DNA of 64,000 nucleotides from contig NC_023065.1 of assembly GCF_000513295.1 (NCBI RefSeq), forward strand, positions 806,001 to 870,000, in the 5' to 3' direction. The notes under the pieces were generated by a model that saw only the letters and a list, made by a program, of their open reading frames with translations, did not search any database and was not told the DNA's origin. Source of the stretch: Magnetospirillum gryphiswaldense MSR-1 v2. Lineage in GTDB: Bacteria; Pseudomonadota; Alphaproteobacteria; Rhodospirillales; Magnetospirillaceae. The position numbers and the translations under genes are program-made. Positions 1 through 10,684 of the stretch are shown here, in pieces; positions within the stretch are counted from its first letter, which is position 1, and each line of letters starts with the position of its first letter.

Positions 1-566
1 GCGGCGTCGGCTATCTGGTGTTCTGCTCGGGTCGCACCCTGGGGCGGTTGCAGGTCGGGATTGCGGCGGCCTTGCACGTGGAAACCCATGTGCGCGAGGA
101 TCACATCCATCTTTACGGCTTCCTTGAGCCGGGCGAGCGCGACTGGTTCAACCTGTTGATCACGGTGCAAGGGGTGGGGGCCAAGGTGGCCTTGGCCATC
201 CTGTCGGTGGCGACACCGGAGCAATTGCTGCAAACCATCGCCGCCCAGGACAAGGTCATGCTGACCCGGGCCAGCGGCGTCGGCCCCAAGCTGGCACTGC
301 GCATCCTGACCGAGTTGAAGGACAAGGCCGGCAAGATGAGCCTGGGCGGTTTTGCGTCCAGTGCTGGAACCGCCGTCATTGCCACCCCGGCGGGCGATGG
401 CGGGCTGATGGAAGACGCCATCTCGGCCCTGGTCAATCTGGGCTACAAGCGGCTGGAAGCCTTCGAGGCGGTGGGCATCGTCGCCAAGGAATTGGGCGAG
501 GGGGCTGATTCGTCGACCCTGATCCGCCATGCGTTGAAGCGTCTGGGCAAGGATCTGGTGCGATGA
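1..566 (+). CDS. ruvA: Holliday junction branch migration protein RuvA (5' truncated)
   Basis: RuvA forms the tetramer that binds the four-way Holliday junction and loads the RuvB motor during recombinational repair. The window opens inside the gene: the reading frame is open from base 3 and begins GVGYLV, the conserved end of the first strands of the N-terminal OB domain, so roughly 20-25 residues are missing upstream. The helix-hairpin-helix region is clear ([17 protein letters not shown] and [13 protein letters not shown]). A variable linker and the C-terminal RuvB-binding domain ([16 protein letters not shown]) follow. The stop overlaps the ruvB start (ATGA), so the two are translationally coupled. 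ruvC is expected just outside the window. Confidence 0.96.
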   Translation, partial: GVGYLVFCSGRTLGRLQVGIAAALHVETHVREDHIHLYGFLEPGERDWFNLLITVQGVGAKVALAILSVATPEQLLQTIAAQDKVMLTRASGVGPKLALRILTELKDKAGKMSLGGFASSAGTAVIATPAGDGGLMEDAISALVNLGYKRLEAFEAVGIVAKELGEGADSSTLIRHALKRLGKDLVR

Positions 567-1606
567 ACGACCGCATGGTCGCTCCCCAGCTCAATCCGGG
601 CGACGTGGAAACCCATCTGCGTCCGCAGGTGCTGGACGATTTCATCGGCCAGCAGGCGGTGCGCGAAAACCTGAAGATTTTCATTTCCGCCGCCAAGGCG
701 CGCGGCGAGGCCCTGGACCATACCTTGTTTTTCGGTCCGCCCGGTCTGGGCAAGACGACCTTGGCCCAGATCGTGTCGCGGGAATTGGGCGTGGGCTTTC
801 GCGCCACCTCGGGGCCGGTGATCGCCCGGGCCGGCGATCTGGCGGCGCTCTTGACCAATCTGGAGCCCAGGGACGTTCTGTTCATCGACGAAATCCACCG
901 CCTTAATCCTGCCATAGAGGAAGTGCTCTATCCTGCCATGGAGGACTTTCAACTCGACCTCATCATCGGCGAGGGACCGGCGGCGCGGTCCGTTCGTATC
1001 GATCTGCCGCCCTTCACCTTGGTGGGGGCGACCACGCGTTCGGGCCTGTTGACCACGCCCTTGCGCGAACGCTTCGGCATTCCGTGCCGGATGAACTACT
1101 ACACCCCGCAGGAACTGGAACTGATCGTCGCCCGTGGCGCCCGTGTACTGGGCTTCGACGTCACCCCGGATGGCGCCGCCGAAGTGGCGCGCCGCGCCCG
1201 CGGTACGCCGCGCGTGGCCGGTCGCCTGCTGCGCCGGGTGCGCGACTTCGCCGCCGTCGCCGGTCAAAGCCCGGTGGATGCCCAGGTCGCCGACCGGGCG
1301 TTGACCCGGCTGGAAGTGGACCAGATGGGCCTTGATGCCATGGACCGCCGCTATCTCAAATGCATCGCCGACAATTATGGCGGCGGGCCGGTGGGCGTCG
1401 ATACCCTGGCCGCTGCCCTGTCGGAAAGCCGCGACACCTTGGAAGAAGTGGTGGAACCCTATCTGCTGCAACAGGGCCTGATCCAGCGCACCCCGCGCGG
1501 ACGTATGCTGTCGGCGGCGGGATTCAAGCATATCGGCCTCAATCCGCCCAGCGAGGTGCTGGTGCAGTTGGACCTGCTGGCGCAGATGGGGGGCGACGAC
1601 GAATGA
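563..1606 (+). CDS. ruvB: Holliday junction DNA helicase RuvB
   Basis: RuvB is the hexameric AAA+ motor that pumps DNA through the RuvA-bound junction. The 347-residue length is normal. The Walker A motif GPPGLGKT is at residues 58-65, the Walker B/DEIH motif at about 108-111, sensor 1 is GATTRSG, and the C-terminal winged-helix domain ends in an RTPRGR segment. The start ATG overlaps the ruvA stop and the stop overlaps the ATG of the thioesterase gene. This makes a tight ruvAB-ybgC-tol transcription unit, as in many proteobacteria. Confidence 0.98.
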   Translation: MNDRMVAPQLNPGDVETHLRPQVLDDFIGQQAVRENLKIFISAAKARGEALDHTLFFGPPGLGKTTLAQIVSRELGVGFRATSGPVIARAGDLAALLTNLEPRDVLFIDEIHRLNPAIEEVLYPAMEDFQLDLIIGEGPAARSVRIDLPPFTLVGATTRSGLLTTPLRERFGIPCRMNYYTPQELELIVARGARVLGFDVTPDGAAEVARRARGTPRVAGRLLRRVRDFAAVAGQSPVDAQVADRALTRLEVDQMGLDAMDRRYLKCIADNYGGGPVGVDTLAAALSESRDTLEEVVEPYLLQQGLIQRTPRGRMLSAAGFKHIGLNPPSEVLVQLDLLAQMGGDDE

Positions 1607-2028
1607 GTCCGCATCTGCACCAGATCCGTGTCTATTGGGAAGACACCGATGCCGGCGGCATCGTCTATCATTCCAATTATCTGAACTTCGCCGAGCGGGC
1701 GCGCACCGAAATGGTCCGCGCCATGGGCCTGAAGCAATCGGAACTGGCGAACGCGGGCAAGGGCCATGTGTTCGCCGTGCGCCGGGCCGAGATCGACTTC
1801 CTGAAGCCGGCGCGGCTGGACGATCTGTTGCAGGTGGAAACCACGGTCACCGCCCTGGGCGGCGCCTCGATGGAGCTGTCCCAGACCATCAGACGACTTG
1901 ACGACGGCGCCGATTTGGCGTGTCTGCACATCAAACTTGCCTTCATCACCCTGGACGACGGGCGCCCGGCCCGTATCCCCGGGTGGATGAAGGACCAATT
2001 GCGCGATTTGGAAAGCGAGAGGCGATAG
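1603..2028 (+). CDS. ybgC: Tol-Pal-associated acyl-CoA thioesterase YbgC
   Basis: Hotdog-fold thioesterase of 141 residues that hydrolyses short or long acyl-CoA thioesters. In proteobacteria it is almost always the first gene of the tol-pal cluster and is linked to phospholipid metabolism at the inner membrane. The signature around the catalytic aspartate, [16 protein letters not shown], lies at residues 14-29. The chosen ATG overlaps the ruvB stop and puts this motif at its usual distance from the N terminus. A longer in-frame extension into ruvB exists but is not needed. tolQ starts two bases after the stop. Confidence 0.95.
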   Translation: MSPHLHQIRVYWEDTDAGGIVYHSNYLNFAERARTEMVRAMGLKQSELANAGKGHVFAVRRAEIDFLKPARLDDLLQVETTVTALGGASMELSQTIRRLDDGADLACLHIKLAFITLDDGRPARIPGWMKDQLRDLESERR

Positions 2029-2030
2029 TC

Positions 2031-3220
<1,190 letters not shown>

Positions 3221-3230
3221 CGGCCCGATC

Positions 3231-4166
3231 ATGAGCATGCGGCGCGAAAGCTATATCTTTTCCGGCATCCTGCACGTGGCCACCGCGCTGATCGCGGTTT
3301 TCGGCCTGCCGCAGTTTTTCCGCGATCCGCCGCCGGTGGAAACACCCATGGTGGTCGATCTGGTGCCCATCGGCGACAAGAGCAACCCGCCGCCCAAGCA
3401 AAGCAAGGCCGATCCGCAGCCGGAACCGCCGAAGCCGGAAGAAGCCAAGGCCGAACAGCCCAAGCCCGAGCCGCCCAAGCCGGAACCCAAGCCCGAGCCG
3501 CCGCCACCGCCGCCGCCGCCCAAGCCGCCGGAACCCGAGCCGGCGCCCATTCCCAAGCCCGAGCCCAAGCCGGAACCCAAACCCGAGCCGAAGCCAGAGC
3601 CCAAGCCCGAACCGCCCAAGGTGCCGGACCAGAAGCTGTCGGACATCAAGCCGCAGCCGCGCCCGAAGCCGCAGGAAAACGAGCTGGATTCGCTGTTGAA
3701 GTCGGTGGACAAGAAAAAGCCGACGCCGACCAATCCGCTGGACGATCTGCTGAAGGCCACCGACAAGGCCAAGCCCAACACGCCGTCGGCGGAAAAGGGC
3801 AACCAGCCCAAGCCGCAGAATGTCCGGGGCTCGGATATGCATAATCCCAATGCGCCCATCTCCATGACCGAGATGGACCGCATCAGGAAGCACGTCTCCG
3901 ACCGCTGGAATATTCCGGCCGGGGCCAAGGACGCCGCCAATCTGATCATCGAGATCCGCGTCTCGGTCCAGCCCGACGGCACGGTGACCGATGCCCAGAT
4001 CATCAATGCGCCGCTGATGGCCGATTCGTTCTGGCAGGCCGCCGCCGACAGTGCGCGCCGCGCCGTGCGTCTGGCCAGCCCGCTGCCTATTCCGCGTGAC
4101 AAATACGATCAGTTCCGCGATTTCGTTTTGACGTTCAACCCGAAACAGATGGTCCAGGGAAGGTAA
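3231..4166 (+). CDS. tolA: Cell envelope integrity protein TolA
   Basis: TolA spans the periplasm between the TolQR motor and Pal. The 311-residue protein has a short cytoplasmic N terminus, one membrane helix at about residues 10-29, and a long linker dominated by proline, lysine and glutamate (KPEP repeats, residues about 55-150). The C-terminal TolA domain begins near [15 protein letters not shown] and contains [18 protein letters not shown]. The linker is proline-rich rather than the alanine-rich helix of enterobacterial TolA, which is common in alphaproteobacteria. The low-complexity linker also produces long open frames on the opposite strand; these are not genes. Confidence 0.93.
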   Translation: MSMRRESYIFSGILHVATALIAVFGLPQFFRDPPPVETPMVVDLVPIGDKSNPPPKQSKADPQPEPPKPEEAKAEQPKPEPPKPEPKPEPPPPPPPPKPPEPEPAPIPKPEPKPEPKPEPKPEPKPEPPKVPDQKLSDIKPQPRPKPQENELDSLLKSVDKKKPTPTNPLDDLLKATDKAKPNTPSAEKGNQPKPQNVRGSDMHNPNAPISMTEMDRIRKHVSDRWNIPAGAKDAANLIIEIRVSVQPDGTVTDAQIINAPLMADSFWQAAADSARRAVRLASPLPIPRDKYDQFRDFVLTFNPKQMVQGR

Positions 4167-4171
4167 TCGCC

Positions 4172-5527
4172 ATGTTGACCCGCATCCGCATCGCCCTTGT
4201 GGGCCTGTTTGCCGTCCTGGGCCTACTTGCCGCCCCGGCAGCCATGGCCGAAGTTCGTATCGACATCACCCGTGGCAATATGAAGCCGCTGCCCATCGCC
4301 GTACCCGAGCTGTTCGGGGCCCAACCGGCGGAAGTGCAGGCGGGGCGCGACATCGCCCGCGTGGTCGCCGCCGATTTGGAACGCTCGGGCCTGTTCAAGC
4401 CCATCGACCAGCGCGCCTTCATCCAGAACGCCGCCTCGTTGCAGGCTGGTCCGCGCTTCGCCGACTGGCGCCAGATCAACGCCGAGGCCCTGGTCTCCGG
4501 CAAGATCGAGGTTTCCGGCGACGGCGATCTGATGATCGAGTTCCGTCTGTGGGACGTGTTCTCGGAAACCCAGATGATCGGCACCCGCTACAATATCGCC
4601 GGCAAGGATATCCGCCGTAACCCCAATCTGTGGCGCCGCGCCGCCCACCAGATCGCCGACGCCATCTATAAGCGCGTCACCGGCGAGGACGGCTATTTCG
4701 ACACCCAGCTGATCTATATCTCGGAAAGCGGCCCCAAGAACGACCGCAAGAAGCGTCTGGCCATCATGGACCAGGACGGTGAGAACCATCGTTTCCTCAC
4801 CTCGGGCGAGGATCTGGTGCTGACCCCGCGTTTCTCGCCCACCGCCCGCGAAATCACCTACATGTCCTATTTCCGCGGCACGCCGCGGGTCTATATCCTG
4901 CAGATCGACACGGCACGGCGCGAGTTGCTGGGTGACTTCCCCGGCATGACCTTCGCCCCTCGGTTCTCGCCGGACGGCAACAAGGTGATCATGAGCCTGT
5001 CGCAGGACGGCAACACCGAAATCTATGAAATGAACCTTTTGACCCGGCAGAAGGCTCGTCTGACCAACCATCCGTCCATCGACACCTCGCCCAGCTATTC
5101 GCCTGATTCGGCCCGTGTGGTGTTCAATTCCGACCGTGGCGGCGCCCAGCAGCTGTACACCATGAATGCCGACGGCTCGGGCGTCGCCCGCATCAGCTTC
5201 GGCGATGGTCGTTATGCCACCCCGGTGTGGTCGCCGCGCGGCGATTTGATCGCCTTCACCAAAATGAAGGGTGGTGAATTCTTCATAGGTGTCATGCGTC
5301 CCGACGGTTCGGACGAGCGTCTGCTGGCCCAGGGCTATCTGGTGGAGGGCCCGACCTGGGCACCCAACGGTCGCGTTTTGGCTTTCTGGAAGGAAACCGC
5401 CTCGGATTCCCAAGGCCGAGGCGGCACCGCCAAGCTCTATACCATTGACTTGACCGGCTTCAATGAACGCCAAGTCATTACACCTTTGGACGGTTCGGAC
5501 CCTGCTTGGTCCCCCTTGATTCCCTAG
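4172..5527 (+). CDS. tolB: Tol-Pal system beta-propeller protein TolB
   Basis: Periplasmic TolB, 451 residues, binds Pal and links it to TolA. It has a Sec signal peptide with cleavage near AAPAAMAE (residue about 27), an N-terminal domain, and a six-bladed propeller with repeated FSPDG-type motifs ([66 protein letters not shown]). The start lies five bases after tolA. A strong hairpin follows the stop, so the downstream pal gene probably has a promoter of its own as well as readthrough. Confidence 0.97.
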   Translation: MLTRIRIALVGLFAVLGLLAAPAAMAEVRIDITRGNMKPLPIAVPELFGAQPAEVQAGRDIARVVAADLERSGLFKPIDQRAFIQNAASLQAGPRFADWRQINAEALVSGKIEVSGDGDLMIEFRLWDVFSETQMIGTRYNIAGKDIRRNPNLWRRAAHQIADAIYKRVTGEDGYFDTQLIYISESGPKNDRKKRLAIMDQDGENHRFLTSGEDLVLTPRFSPTAREITYMSYFRGTPRVYILQIDTARRELLGDFPGMTFAPRFSPDGNKVIMSLSQDGNTEIYEMNLLTRQKARLTNHPSIDTSPSYSPDSARVVFNSDRGGAQQLYTMNADGSGVARISFGDGRYATPVWSPRGDLIAFTKMKGGEFFIGVMRPDGSDERLLAQGYLVEGPTWAPNGRVLAFWKETASDSQGRGGTAKLYTIDLTGFNERQVITPLDGSDPAWSPLIP

Positions 5528-5543
5528 TTGGTTACTATTATAG

Positions 5544-5584
5544 TCCGCCGCGATCAGGATTTTTTCCGGTCGCGGCGGATTTTC
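5544..5584 (+). terminator. Intrinsic terminator behind tolB
   Basis: A perfect 10-bp stem, TCCGCCGCGA (5544-5553) with TCGCGGCGGA (5570-5579), encloses a 16-nt loop and is followed by TTTTC. It lies between tolB and pal, two genes often cotranscribed, so it may only attenuate. Confidence 0.7.
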
Positions 5585-5696
5585 ATATCAATCGCGGCCG
5601 GTTGTTTGCGCCGGTACACCATGATCGGCGCCTGCAACAAAAAGTCCGCCCGGCATTTTCCTGAACCCGTAATCCTCTGAGGGGGAGTCCTCACTA

Positions 5697-6188
5697 ATGA
5701 AACTGCGTTTCCTGAGCATCATCGCCGCCGCTTCCCTGCTGGCCGCTTGCGAATCCGCCCCTGAAAGCTCCAGCACCAAGGCCGCTTCGGCGACTCCGCC
5801 GGCTGCTCCGGCCAAGCCGAGCATCGTTCCGGGCTCCGAGCAGGACTTCATCGCCAATGTCGGCGACCGTGTGTTCTTCGACTTCGACAAGTACGCTCTG
5901 CGCGCCGACGCCAAGGGCTCCTTGGACAAGCAGGCCGCTTGGCTGAAGAAGTACCCGACCTACTCGCTGACCATCGAAGGTCATGCCGACGAGCGCGGCA
6001 CCCGCGAGTACAACTTGGCTCTGGGCGAGCGTCGTGCCAATTCCGTCAAGGAATACCTGGTCGGCGCCGGCGTCCCGGCTGCCCGCGTCAAGACCATCTC
6101 CTACGGCAAGGAGCGCCCGGTCGCTCTGGGTTCGAACGAGGCCGCTTGGTCGCAGAACCGCCGTGGCGTGACCGTTCTCAGCAAGTAA
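5697..6188 (+). CDS. pal: Peptidoglycan-associated lipoprotein Pal
   Basis: Outer-membrane lipoprotein of 163 residues that anchors the Tol system to peptidoglycan. The lipobox LLAAC places the lipidated cysteine at residue 18 or 19. A short Ala/Pro/Ser linker is followed by an OmpA-like peptidoglycan-binding domain (FFDFDKYALRADAKGSL, then TIEGHADERGTREYNLALGERRA). The aspartate and arginine that grip diaminopimelate are present in the DERGTREYN motif. The ribosome site AGGGGGAG lies nine bases before the ATG. About 170 non-coding bases with a terminator separate it from tolB. Confidence 0.97.
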   Translation: MKLRFLSIIAAASLLAACESAPESSSTKAASATPPAAPAKPSIVPGSEQDFIANVGDRVFFDFDKYALRADAKGSLDKQAAWLKKYPTYSLTIEGHADERGTREYNLALGERRANSVKEYLVGAGVPAARVKTISYGKERPVALGSNEAAWSQNRRGVTVLSK

Positions 6189-6216
6189 TTTCTGAGACGT
6201 CAGCGACGTAATAGGG

Positions 6217-6258
6217 CGCCCGTTCCTCCTGTCTGGGAGGGGCGGGCGTCTTATTTTT
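6217..6258 (+). terminator. Intrinsic terminator behind pal
   Basis: CGCCCG pairs with CGGGCG (6243-6248) and CCTCC with GGAGG inside a two-part stem. TTATTTTTT follows directly. Confidence 0.75.
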
Positions 6259-6268
6259 TGCCCCAACT

Positions 6269-6296
6269 TTGCCTTGAACCGGCTTTATGCTATGAA
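6269..6296 (+). promoter_or_regulatory. Possible promoter for cpoB
   Basis: TTGCCT (6269-6274) and TATGAA (6291-6296) are 16 bases apart, directly after the pal terminator and about 70 bases before the cpoB start. The match is by eye and modest. Confidence 0.3.
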
Positions 6297-6366
6297 ACCC
6301 CGGTGATGCCCGCGCGGGCGATGTCCGTCCGCCCGGCAAACTGTCCCGACTGATCGAGGTTCGCCC

Positions 6367-7335
6367 GTGCGCCGTCTTGCTCTTCCCTCCGTTGTGGCCA
6401 CCGTTCTGGTTTGCATGACCGCTTTCGCCAGTCCGGCCTTTGCCCAATATGAGAACCGCGCCATGTCCGACCGGCTGGATCGGCTGGAACGCGACCTGCA
6501 AATGATGCAAAGTCAGGCTGCCCGTGGCGCCGGCGGCGCCACCGTCATCACCTCACCGGCTTTGGGTGGCGGTGCGGCCTCGGCTCCGCGCCCGCAGGCC
6601 CAACCGCTGTCGCCCGGCATGGCGACTCGTCTGGACGAGCGGGTCGATCAGTTGGAAGAGCTGGTGCGCCAGTTGACCGGCAAGGTCGAGGAAGCCAATT
6701 TCAAGACCGCCCAGGTGGCTCGGCAGATGGAGCGGTTGCAGGCCGATCTGGATATGCGCCTCAAGGATTTGCAGGCGGGCCAGGGGCAATCCTCGGCGCC
6801 GGCCCAAGCTGGCCAAGCCCAGCAATTGTCCATGCCGGCGGCCAAGGGCAGCGACAGCCCCGGCCCGGCCAGCGGTCCGCAGACCTTGGGCACGCTGTCG
6901 GAGCGTGATTTGAAGAAGCCGGCCCCGGTCGTACCGTCTGCGGCCCCCAAGGATGCCCAAGGCTTGTACGACATGGCCTATGACGCGTTGCAGGGCGGCG
7001 ATTACGCCACCGCCGAAAAGGGCTTCCAGGACTTCCTGGCCCAGAACGGCAACCACCAGCTGGCCGGCAACGCCCAGTACTGGCTGGGTGACATCGCCTA
7101 TGTGCGCAAGGACTTCAATACCTCCGCCGTCACCTTTCTCGAGGGCTACAAGAAGTTTCCCAAGCATTCCAAGGCCGCCGACATGATCTATAAGGCCGGC
7201 TCGGCCTTCGGTCAGATGGGCAAGAAGAAAGAGGCCTGCACCGCCTTCGCCATCTTGTTCAATGAGCAGCCGAAAATGCCCGACCGGGTCAAGCGGGCGG
7301 CCACCGCCGAAAAGCAGAAATACGATTGTAAATAA
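6367..7335 (+). CDS. cpoB: Cell division coordinator CpoB (YbgF)
   Basis: Periplasmic protein of 322 residues that coordinates peptidoglycan synthesis with Tol-driven outer-membrane constriction. A signal peptide ends near ASPAFAQ (residue about 20). A coiled coil then starts (MSDRLDRLERDLQMM) and resumes after a Gly/Pro stretch (RLDERVDQLEELVRQL, residues about 85-140). The C-terminal third is a TPR domain with YDMAYDALQGGDYATAEKGF and YWLGDIAYVRKDFNTSAVTF repeats. The start is a GTG. It closes the tol-pal cluster. Confidence 0.94.
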   Translation: MRRLALPSVVATVLVCMTAFASPAFAQYENRAMSDRLDRLERDLQMMQSQAARGAGGATVITSPALGGGAASAPRPQAQPLSPGMATRLDERVDQLEELVRQLTGKVEEANFKTAQVARQMERLQADLDMRLKDLQAGQGQSSAPAQAGQAQQLSMPAAKGSDSPGPASGPQTLGTLSERDLKKPAPVVPSAAPKDAQGLYDMAYDALQGGDYATAEKGFQDFLAQNGNHQLAGNAQYWLGDIAYVRKDFNTSAVTFLEGYKKFPKHSKAADMIYKAGSAFGQMGKKKEACTAFAILFNEQPKMPDRVKRAATAEKQKYDCK

Positions 7336-7338
7336 GGC

Positions 7339-7364
7339 ATGGCCCCTTCGACGGAAGGGGCCAT
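7339..7364 (+). other. Hairpin in the tilS leader
   Basis: A perfect 11-bp stem, ATGGCCCCTTC with GAAGGGGCCAT around a 4-nt loop, ends ten bases before the tilS ATG. There is no T-run, so it is a poor terminator. Its 3' arm contains the only purine-rich, SD-like stretch (GGAAGGGG, 7353-7360) before tilS. Confidence 0.6.
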
Positions 7365-7373
7365 CATCGTTTC

Positions 7374-8681
7374 ATGAAAGCGCTGTCACCCGCTGAATTC
7401 GCCAGTTTGATGGACCGGCTGGGGCCGTTCGAGCCCAGGCCGCGTCTGGCCGTGGCGGTGTCGGGCGGCGCCGATTCCCTGGCCGCCACCTTGCTGGCCG
7501 CCCATTGGGTGCATGAGCGCCGGGGCACGTTGGTGGCGCTGACCGTCGATCACCGCCTGCGCCCCAATTCCACCGCCGAGGCGGTGCTGGTTGGCCAATG
7601 GCTGGCCAATCACGGTATCGAACATCACATCTTGCCGTGGTTGGGCGACAAGCCGGTATCCGATATCCAAGGCCGCGCCCGCGCCGCCCGCTATGGGTTG
7701 CTCGAACAATATTGCCGCCAGGCCGGTATTCTCCATCTGCTGCTGGCCCATCACCGCGACGATCAGGCGGAAACCTTCTTGCTGCGGTTGGCGCGGGGCT
7801 CTGGTGTTGACGGGTTGTCGGCCATGGCGGCCATTCGCCACAGCACCCATCTGCGCTGGTTGCGCCCGTTGCTGTCGGTGCCCAAGGCCCGCCTGCTGGC
7901 CACCTTGCGCCATTGGGACCAGGATTGGGTCGATGATCCGTCCAATCTGGACCCCCGCCACGCCCGCGTTCGCCTGCGCCTGCTGGCCGACACCCTGGCC
8001 GCCGAGGGGTTGGAGCCAGGGCGGCTGGCCCAAACCGCCCGCACTTTGGCCGTGGCTGGCGACGCACTGGACCGCATGGTTGCCGATGCCGTGGTCGAAT
8101 GGGTTGATATTCACCCCGCCGGCTTCGCCTGGGTACGAAGCGACGCCTGGAGACAATTGCCCGAGGACGTCGCCCTGCGCCTGCTGGTGCGCCTCTTGTG
8201 CTGCCATGGCGGCGAGGAATTCCCGCCCCGGCTGGAACGCAGCCAAAGCCTGTTGCGCCGGCTGTGCCACGGCCAAGGCGGCACATTGTCGGGCTGCCGG
8301 GTGGTGGTTATGGCGGGGCGGGCGCTTTTTTGCCGTGAAGCCGGGCGCATGGCTGAGCCGGTGTCGGTCGAGCCGGGGGCGGAAATCTCATGGGATGGCC
8401 GCTTTCGCGCGGTTGTACCGGCGCAGGCGCCGCCGGGCTTGCGCCTGGGTGGATTGGGGCCGCAGGGCTGGGGCAAGGTGGCCAAGGCCATGGGCCGCAA
8501 GGCTTTGCCGGATATTCCGGCCATGGTTCGTGCCACCCTTCCGGTGCTGATGGATGAGGATGGTGTTTTCGCCGCGCCTTACCTCGGCTATAACCGTCGT
8601 GACCAATGGCAAGCAGTGTCGCCATGGCTGTGGCCGGCACCGCGTCGGTCGTTGACTGAGATTGCTCATTGTCTTGTTTAG
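7374..8681 (+). CDS. tilS: tRNA(Ile)-lysidine synthetase TilS
   Basis: TilS converts C34 of the CAU-anticodon isoleucine tRNA to lysidine, using ATP and lysine, so that the tRNA reads AUA. The PP-loop motif SGGADS is at residues 30-35 of 435. LAHHRDDQAETFLLRLARGSG, typical of the TilS catalytic domain, lies near residues 124-144. The C-terminal TilS domain is recognisable but weakly conserved, ending LGYNRRDQWQAVSPWLWP. No good ribosome site precedes the ATG except inside the leader hairpin. ftsH follows, with its promoter overlapping the tilS 3' end. Confidence 0.95.
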   Translation: MKALSPAEFASLMDRLGPFEPRPRLAVAVSGGADSLAATLLAAHWVHERRGTLVALTVDHRLRPNSTAEAVLVGQWLANHGIEHHILPWLGDKPVSDIQGRARAARYGLLEQYCRQAGILHLLLAHHRDDQAETFLLRLARGSGVDGLSAMAAIRHSTHLRWLRPLLSVPKARLLATLRHWDQDWVDDPSNLDPRHARVRLRLLADTLAAEGLEPGRLAQTARTLAVAGDALDRMVADAVVEWVDIHPAGFAWVRSDAWRQLPEDVALRLLVRLLCCHGGEEFPPRLERSQSLLRRLCHGQGGTLSGCRVVVMAGRALFCREAGRMAEPVSVEPGAEISWDGRFRAVVPAQAPPGLRLGGLGPQGWGKVAKAMGRKALPDIPAMVRATLPVLMDEDGVFAAPYLGYNRRDQWQAVSPWLWPAPRRSLTEIAHCLV

Positions 8682-8700
8682 GCGGTGATGGGCACTATCT
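8673..8700 (+). promoter_or_regulatory. Sigma-32-like heat-shock promoter of ftsH
   Basis: CTTG (8673-8676), a 17-base spacer and ACTATCT (8694-8700) resemble the alphaproteobacterial RpoH consensus (CTTG, 17-18 bases, CYTATNT) in all but one position. The site overlaps the end of tilS and lies about 60 bases before the ftsH start. ftsH is a known heat-shock gene in many proteobacteria. Confidence 0.5.
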
Positions 8701-8761
8701 GTAGGGAACGCTGTTATTTGCCGGCGCATCATTGGCGCCGCTTACCGGGAAGGGTTTGACC

Positions 8762-10684
8762 TTGAATTTCAGCAAGAACCTGGCGCTGTGGATCATCATC
8801 GCCCTGCTTCTGGTGATGCTTTTCAACCTGTTTCAAACCTCGGCGCCGCAGCGCGGCATGGGGCAGGTGGCGTTCTCGGATTTCATGGCCGAAGTGGATG
8901 GCGGGCGCGTCGCCGACGTGACCATTCAGGGCTATACGGTGACCGGACATTATTCCGACAACCGTCCGTTCTCGACCTATATGCCGCCCGAAGCCAATAT
9001 CGTGCCCAAGTTGCGCGAATCGGGCGTGCGGATTTCCGCCGTTCCCCCCGCCGACGACCAGCCGACCCTGTGGGGCATCCTGGTGTCATGGTTCCCCATG
9101 CTGCTGTTGATCGGCGTCTGGGTGTTCTTCATGCGCCAGATGCAATCGGGCGGCGGCAAGGCCATGGGCTTCGGCAAGTCCAAGGCCCGCCTGCTGACGG
9201 AAAAGCAGGGCCGCATCACCTTCGAGGACGTGGCCGGCATCGACGAAGCCAAGCAGGAGCTTGAGGAAATCGTCGAATTCCTGAAAGACCCGCAGAAATT
9301 CCAGCGCCTGGGCGGCAAGATCCCCAAGGGCTGCCTGCTGGTCGGCCCGCCGGGTACCGGTAAGACCCTGCTGGCCCGCGCCATCGCCGGTGAAGCCAAC
9401 GTGCCGTTCTTCACCATCTCGGGCTCCGACTTCGTCGAGATGTTCGTGGGTGTCGGCGCAAGCCGCGTGCGCGACATGTTCGAGCAGGGCAAGAAGAATG
9501 CCCCTTGCATCATCTTCATCGACGAAATCGACGCCGTCGGTCGCCATCGTGGCGCCGGCTTGGGCGGCGGCAACGATGAGCGCGAGCAGACGTTGAACCA
9601 GATGCTGGTGGAGATGGACGGCTTCGAATCCAACGAAGGCGTCATCCTGATCGCCGCCACCAACCGCCCCGACGTGCTAGACCCGGCGCTGCTGCGTCCC
9701 GGTCGCTTCGACCGTCAGATCGTGGTCCCCAACCCCGATATCCTGGGCCGCGAGAAGATTTTGAAGGTTCACATGCGCAAGGTGCCGCTGGCCCCCGACG
9801 TTGAACCCCGCATCATCGCCCGAGGCACCCCCGGTTTTTCCGGCGCCGATTTGGCCAATCTGGTCAACGAGGCTGCGCTTTTGGCGGCCCGTGCCGGCAA
9901 GCGCGTGGTCACCATGATGGAATTCGAATCGGCCAAGGACAAGGTGATGATGGGGGCCGAGCGCCGGTCCATGGTGATGAGCGAGGCGGAAAAGGAAGCC
10001 ACCGCCTATCACGAGGCCGGTCATGCGGTGGTCAACCTGCACATGCCCCATTCCGATCCGCTGCACAAGGTCACCATCATCCCGCGCGGTCGCGCCTTGG
10101 GGGTGACCATGTCGCTGCCGGAACGTGACCGCCTGTCTTATTCCAAGAAGTTCTTCGAGGCCCGCATCGCCGTGTGCTTCGGCGGTCGGGTGGCCGAGCA
10201 GTTGATCTATGGCGAGGATCACCTGAATTCGGGCGCCTCCAACGACATCATGCAGGCCACCGGCATGGCCCGCAAGATGGTCACCGAGTTCGGCTTCTCC
10301 GATAAATTGGGGCCGTTGCGCTATAACGAAAACCAGGAAGAGGTGTTCCTGGGGCATTCGGTCACCCAGCACAAGAGCATGTCCGACAACACCGCCATGC
10401 TGATCGATGCCGAGGTGCGCAACTTTGTCGAGGAAGGCGAGCGCAAGGCCCGCCAGATTCTGACCGAGCATCGCGACGAGCTCGAGGCCATCACCCGTGG
10501 CCTGCTGGAATACGAGACCTTGTCCAAGGACGAGATCGACATACTGATCCGGGGCGAGCCGCTTATTCGCGACGGTGGCTATGTGCGGCCCAAGGACAAT
10601 GGCGGTGGGCCGCGTCGCGGCTCGGTACCGTCGTCGGGCATCCCCACCGCTGGGCTCGACCCCGAACCCCAGCCCGGGCCGTGA
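8762..10684 (+). CDS. ftsH: ATP-dependent zinc metalloprotease FtsH
   Basis: Membrane-anchored hexameric AAA+ protease that degrades short-lived and misassembled membrane proteins, for example LpxC and SecY in E. coli. I chose the TTG giving [16 protein letters not shown] because GGAAGGG lies eight bases upstream and this matches the usual N terminus; an in-frame TTG 30 bases earlier is possible. The 640-residue product has two membrane helices (about 7-25 and 102-124), Walker A GPPGTGKT at 195-202, the second region of homology ([20 protein letters not shown]), and the zinc motif HEAGH at about 417-421. The stop overlaps the folP start. Confidence 0.97.
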   Translation: MNFSKNLALWIIIALLLVMLFNLFQTSAPQRGMGQVAFSDFMAEVDGGRVADVTIQGYTVTGHYSDNRPFSTYMPPEANIVPKLRESGVRISAVPPADDQPTLWGILVSWFPMLLLIGVWVFFMRQMQSGGGKAMGFGKSKARLLTEKQGRITFEDVAGIDEAKQELEEIVEFLKDPQKFQRLGGKIPKGCLLVGPPGTGKTLLARAIAGEANVPFFTISGSDFVEMFVGVGASRVRDMFEQGKKNAPCIIFIDEIDAVGRHRGAGLGGGNDEREQTLNQMLVEMDGFESNEGVILIAATNRPDVLDPALLRPGRFDRQIVVPNPDILGREKILKVHMRKVPLAPDVEPRIIARGTPGFSGADLANLVNEAALLAARAGKRVVTMMEFESAKDKVMMGAERRSMVMSEAEKEATAYHEAGHAVVNLHMPHSDPLHKVTIIPRGRALGVTMSLPERDRLSYSKKFFEARIAVCFGGRVAEQLIYGEDHLNSGASNDIMQATGMARKMVTEFGFSDKLGPLRYNENQEEVFLGHSVTQHKSMSDNTAMLIDAEVRNFVEEGERKARQILTEHRDELEAITRGLLEYETLSKDEIDILIRGEPLIRDGGYVRPKDNGGGPRRGSVPSSGIPTAGLDPEPQPGP

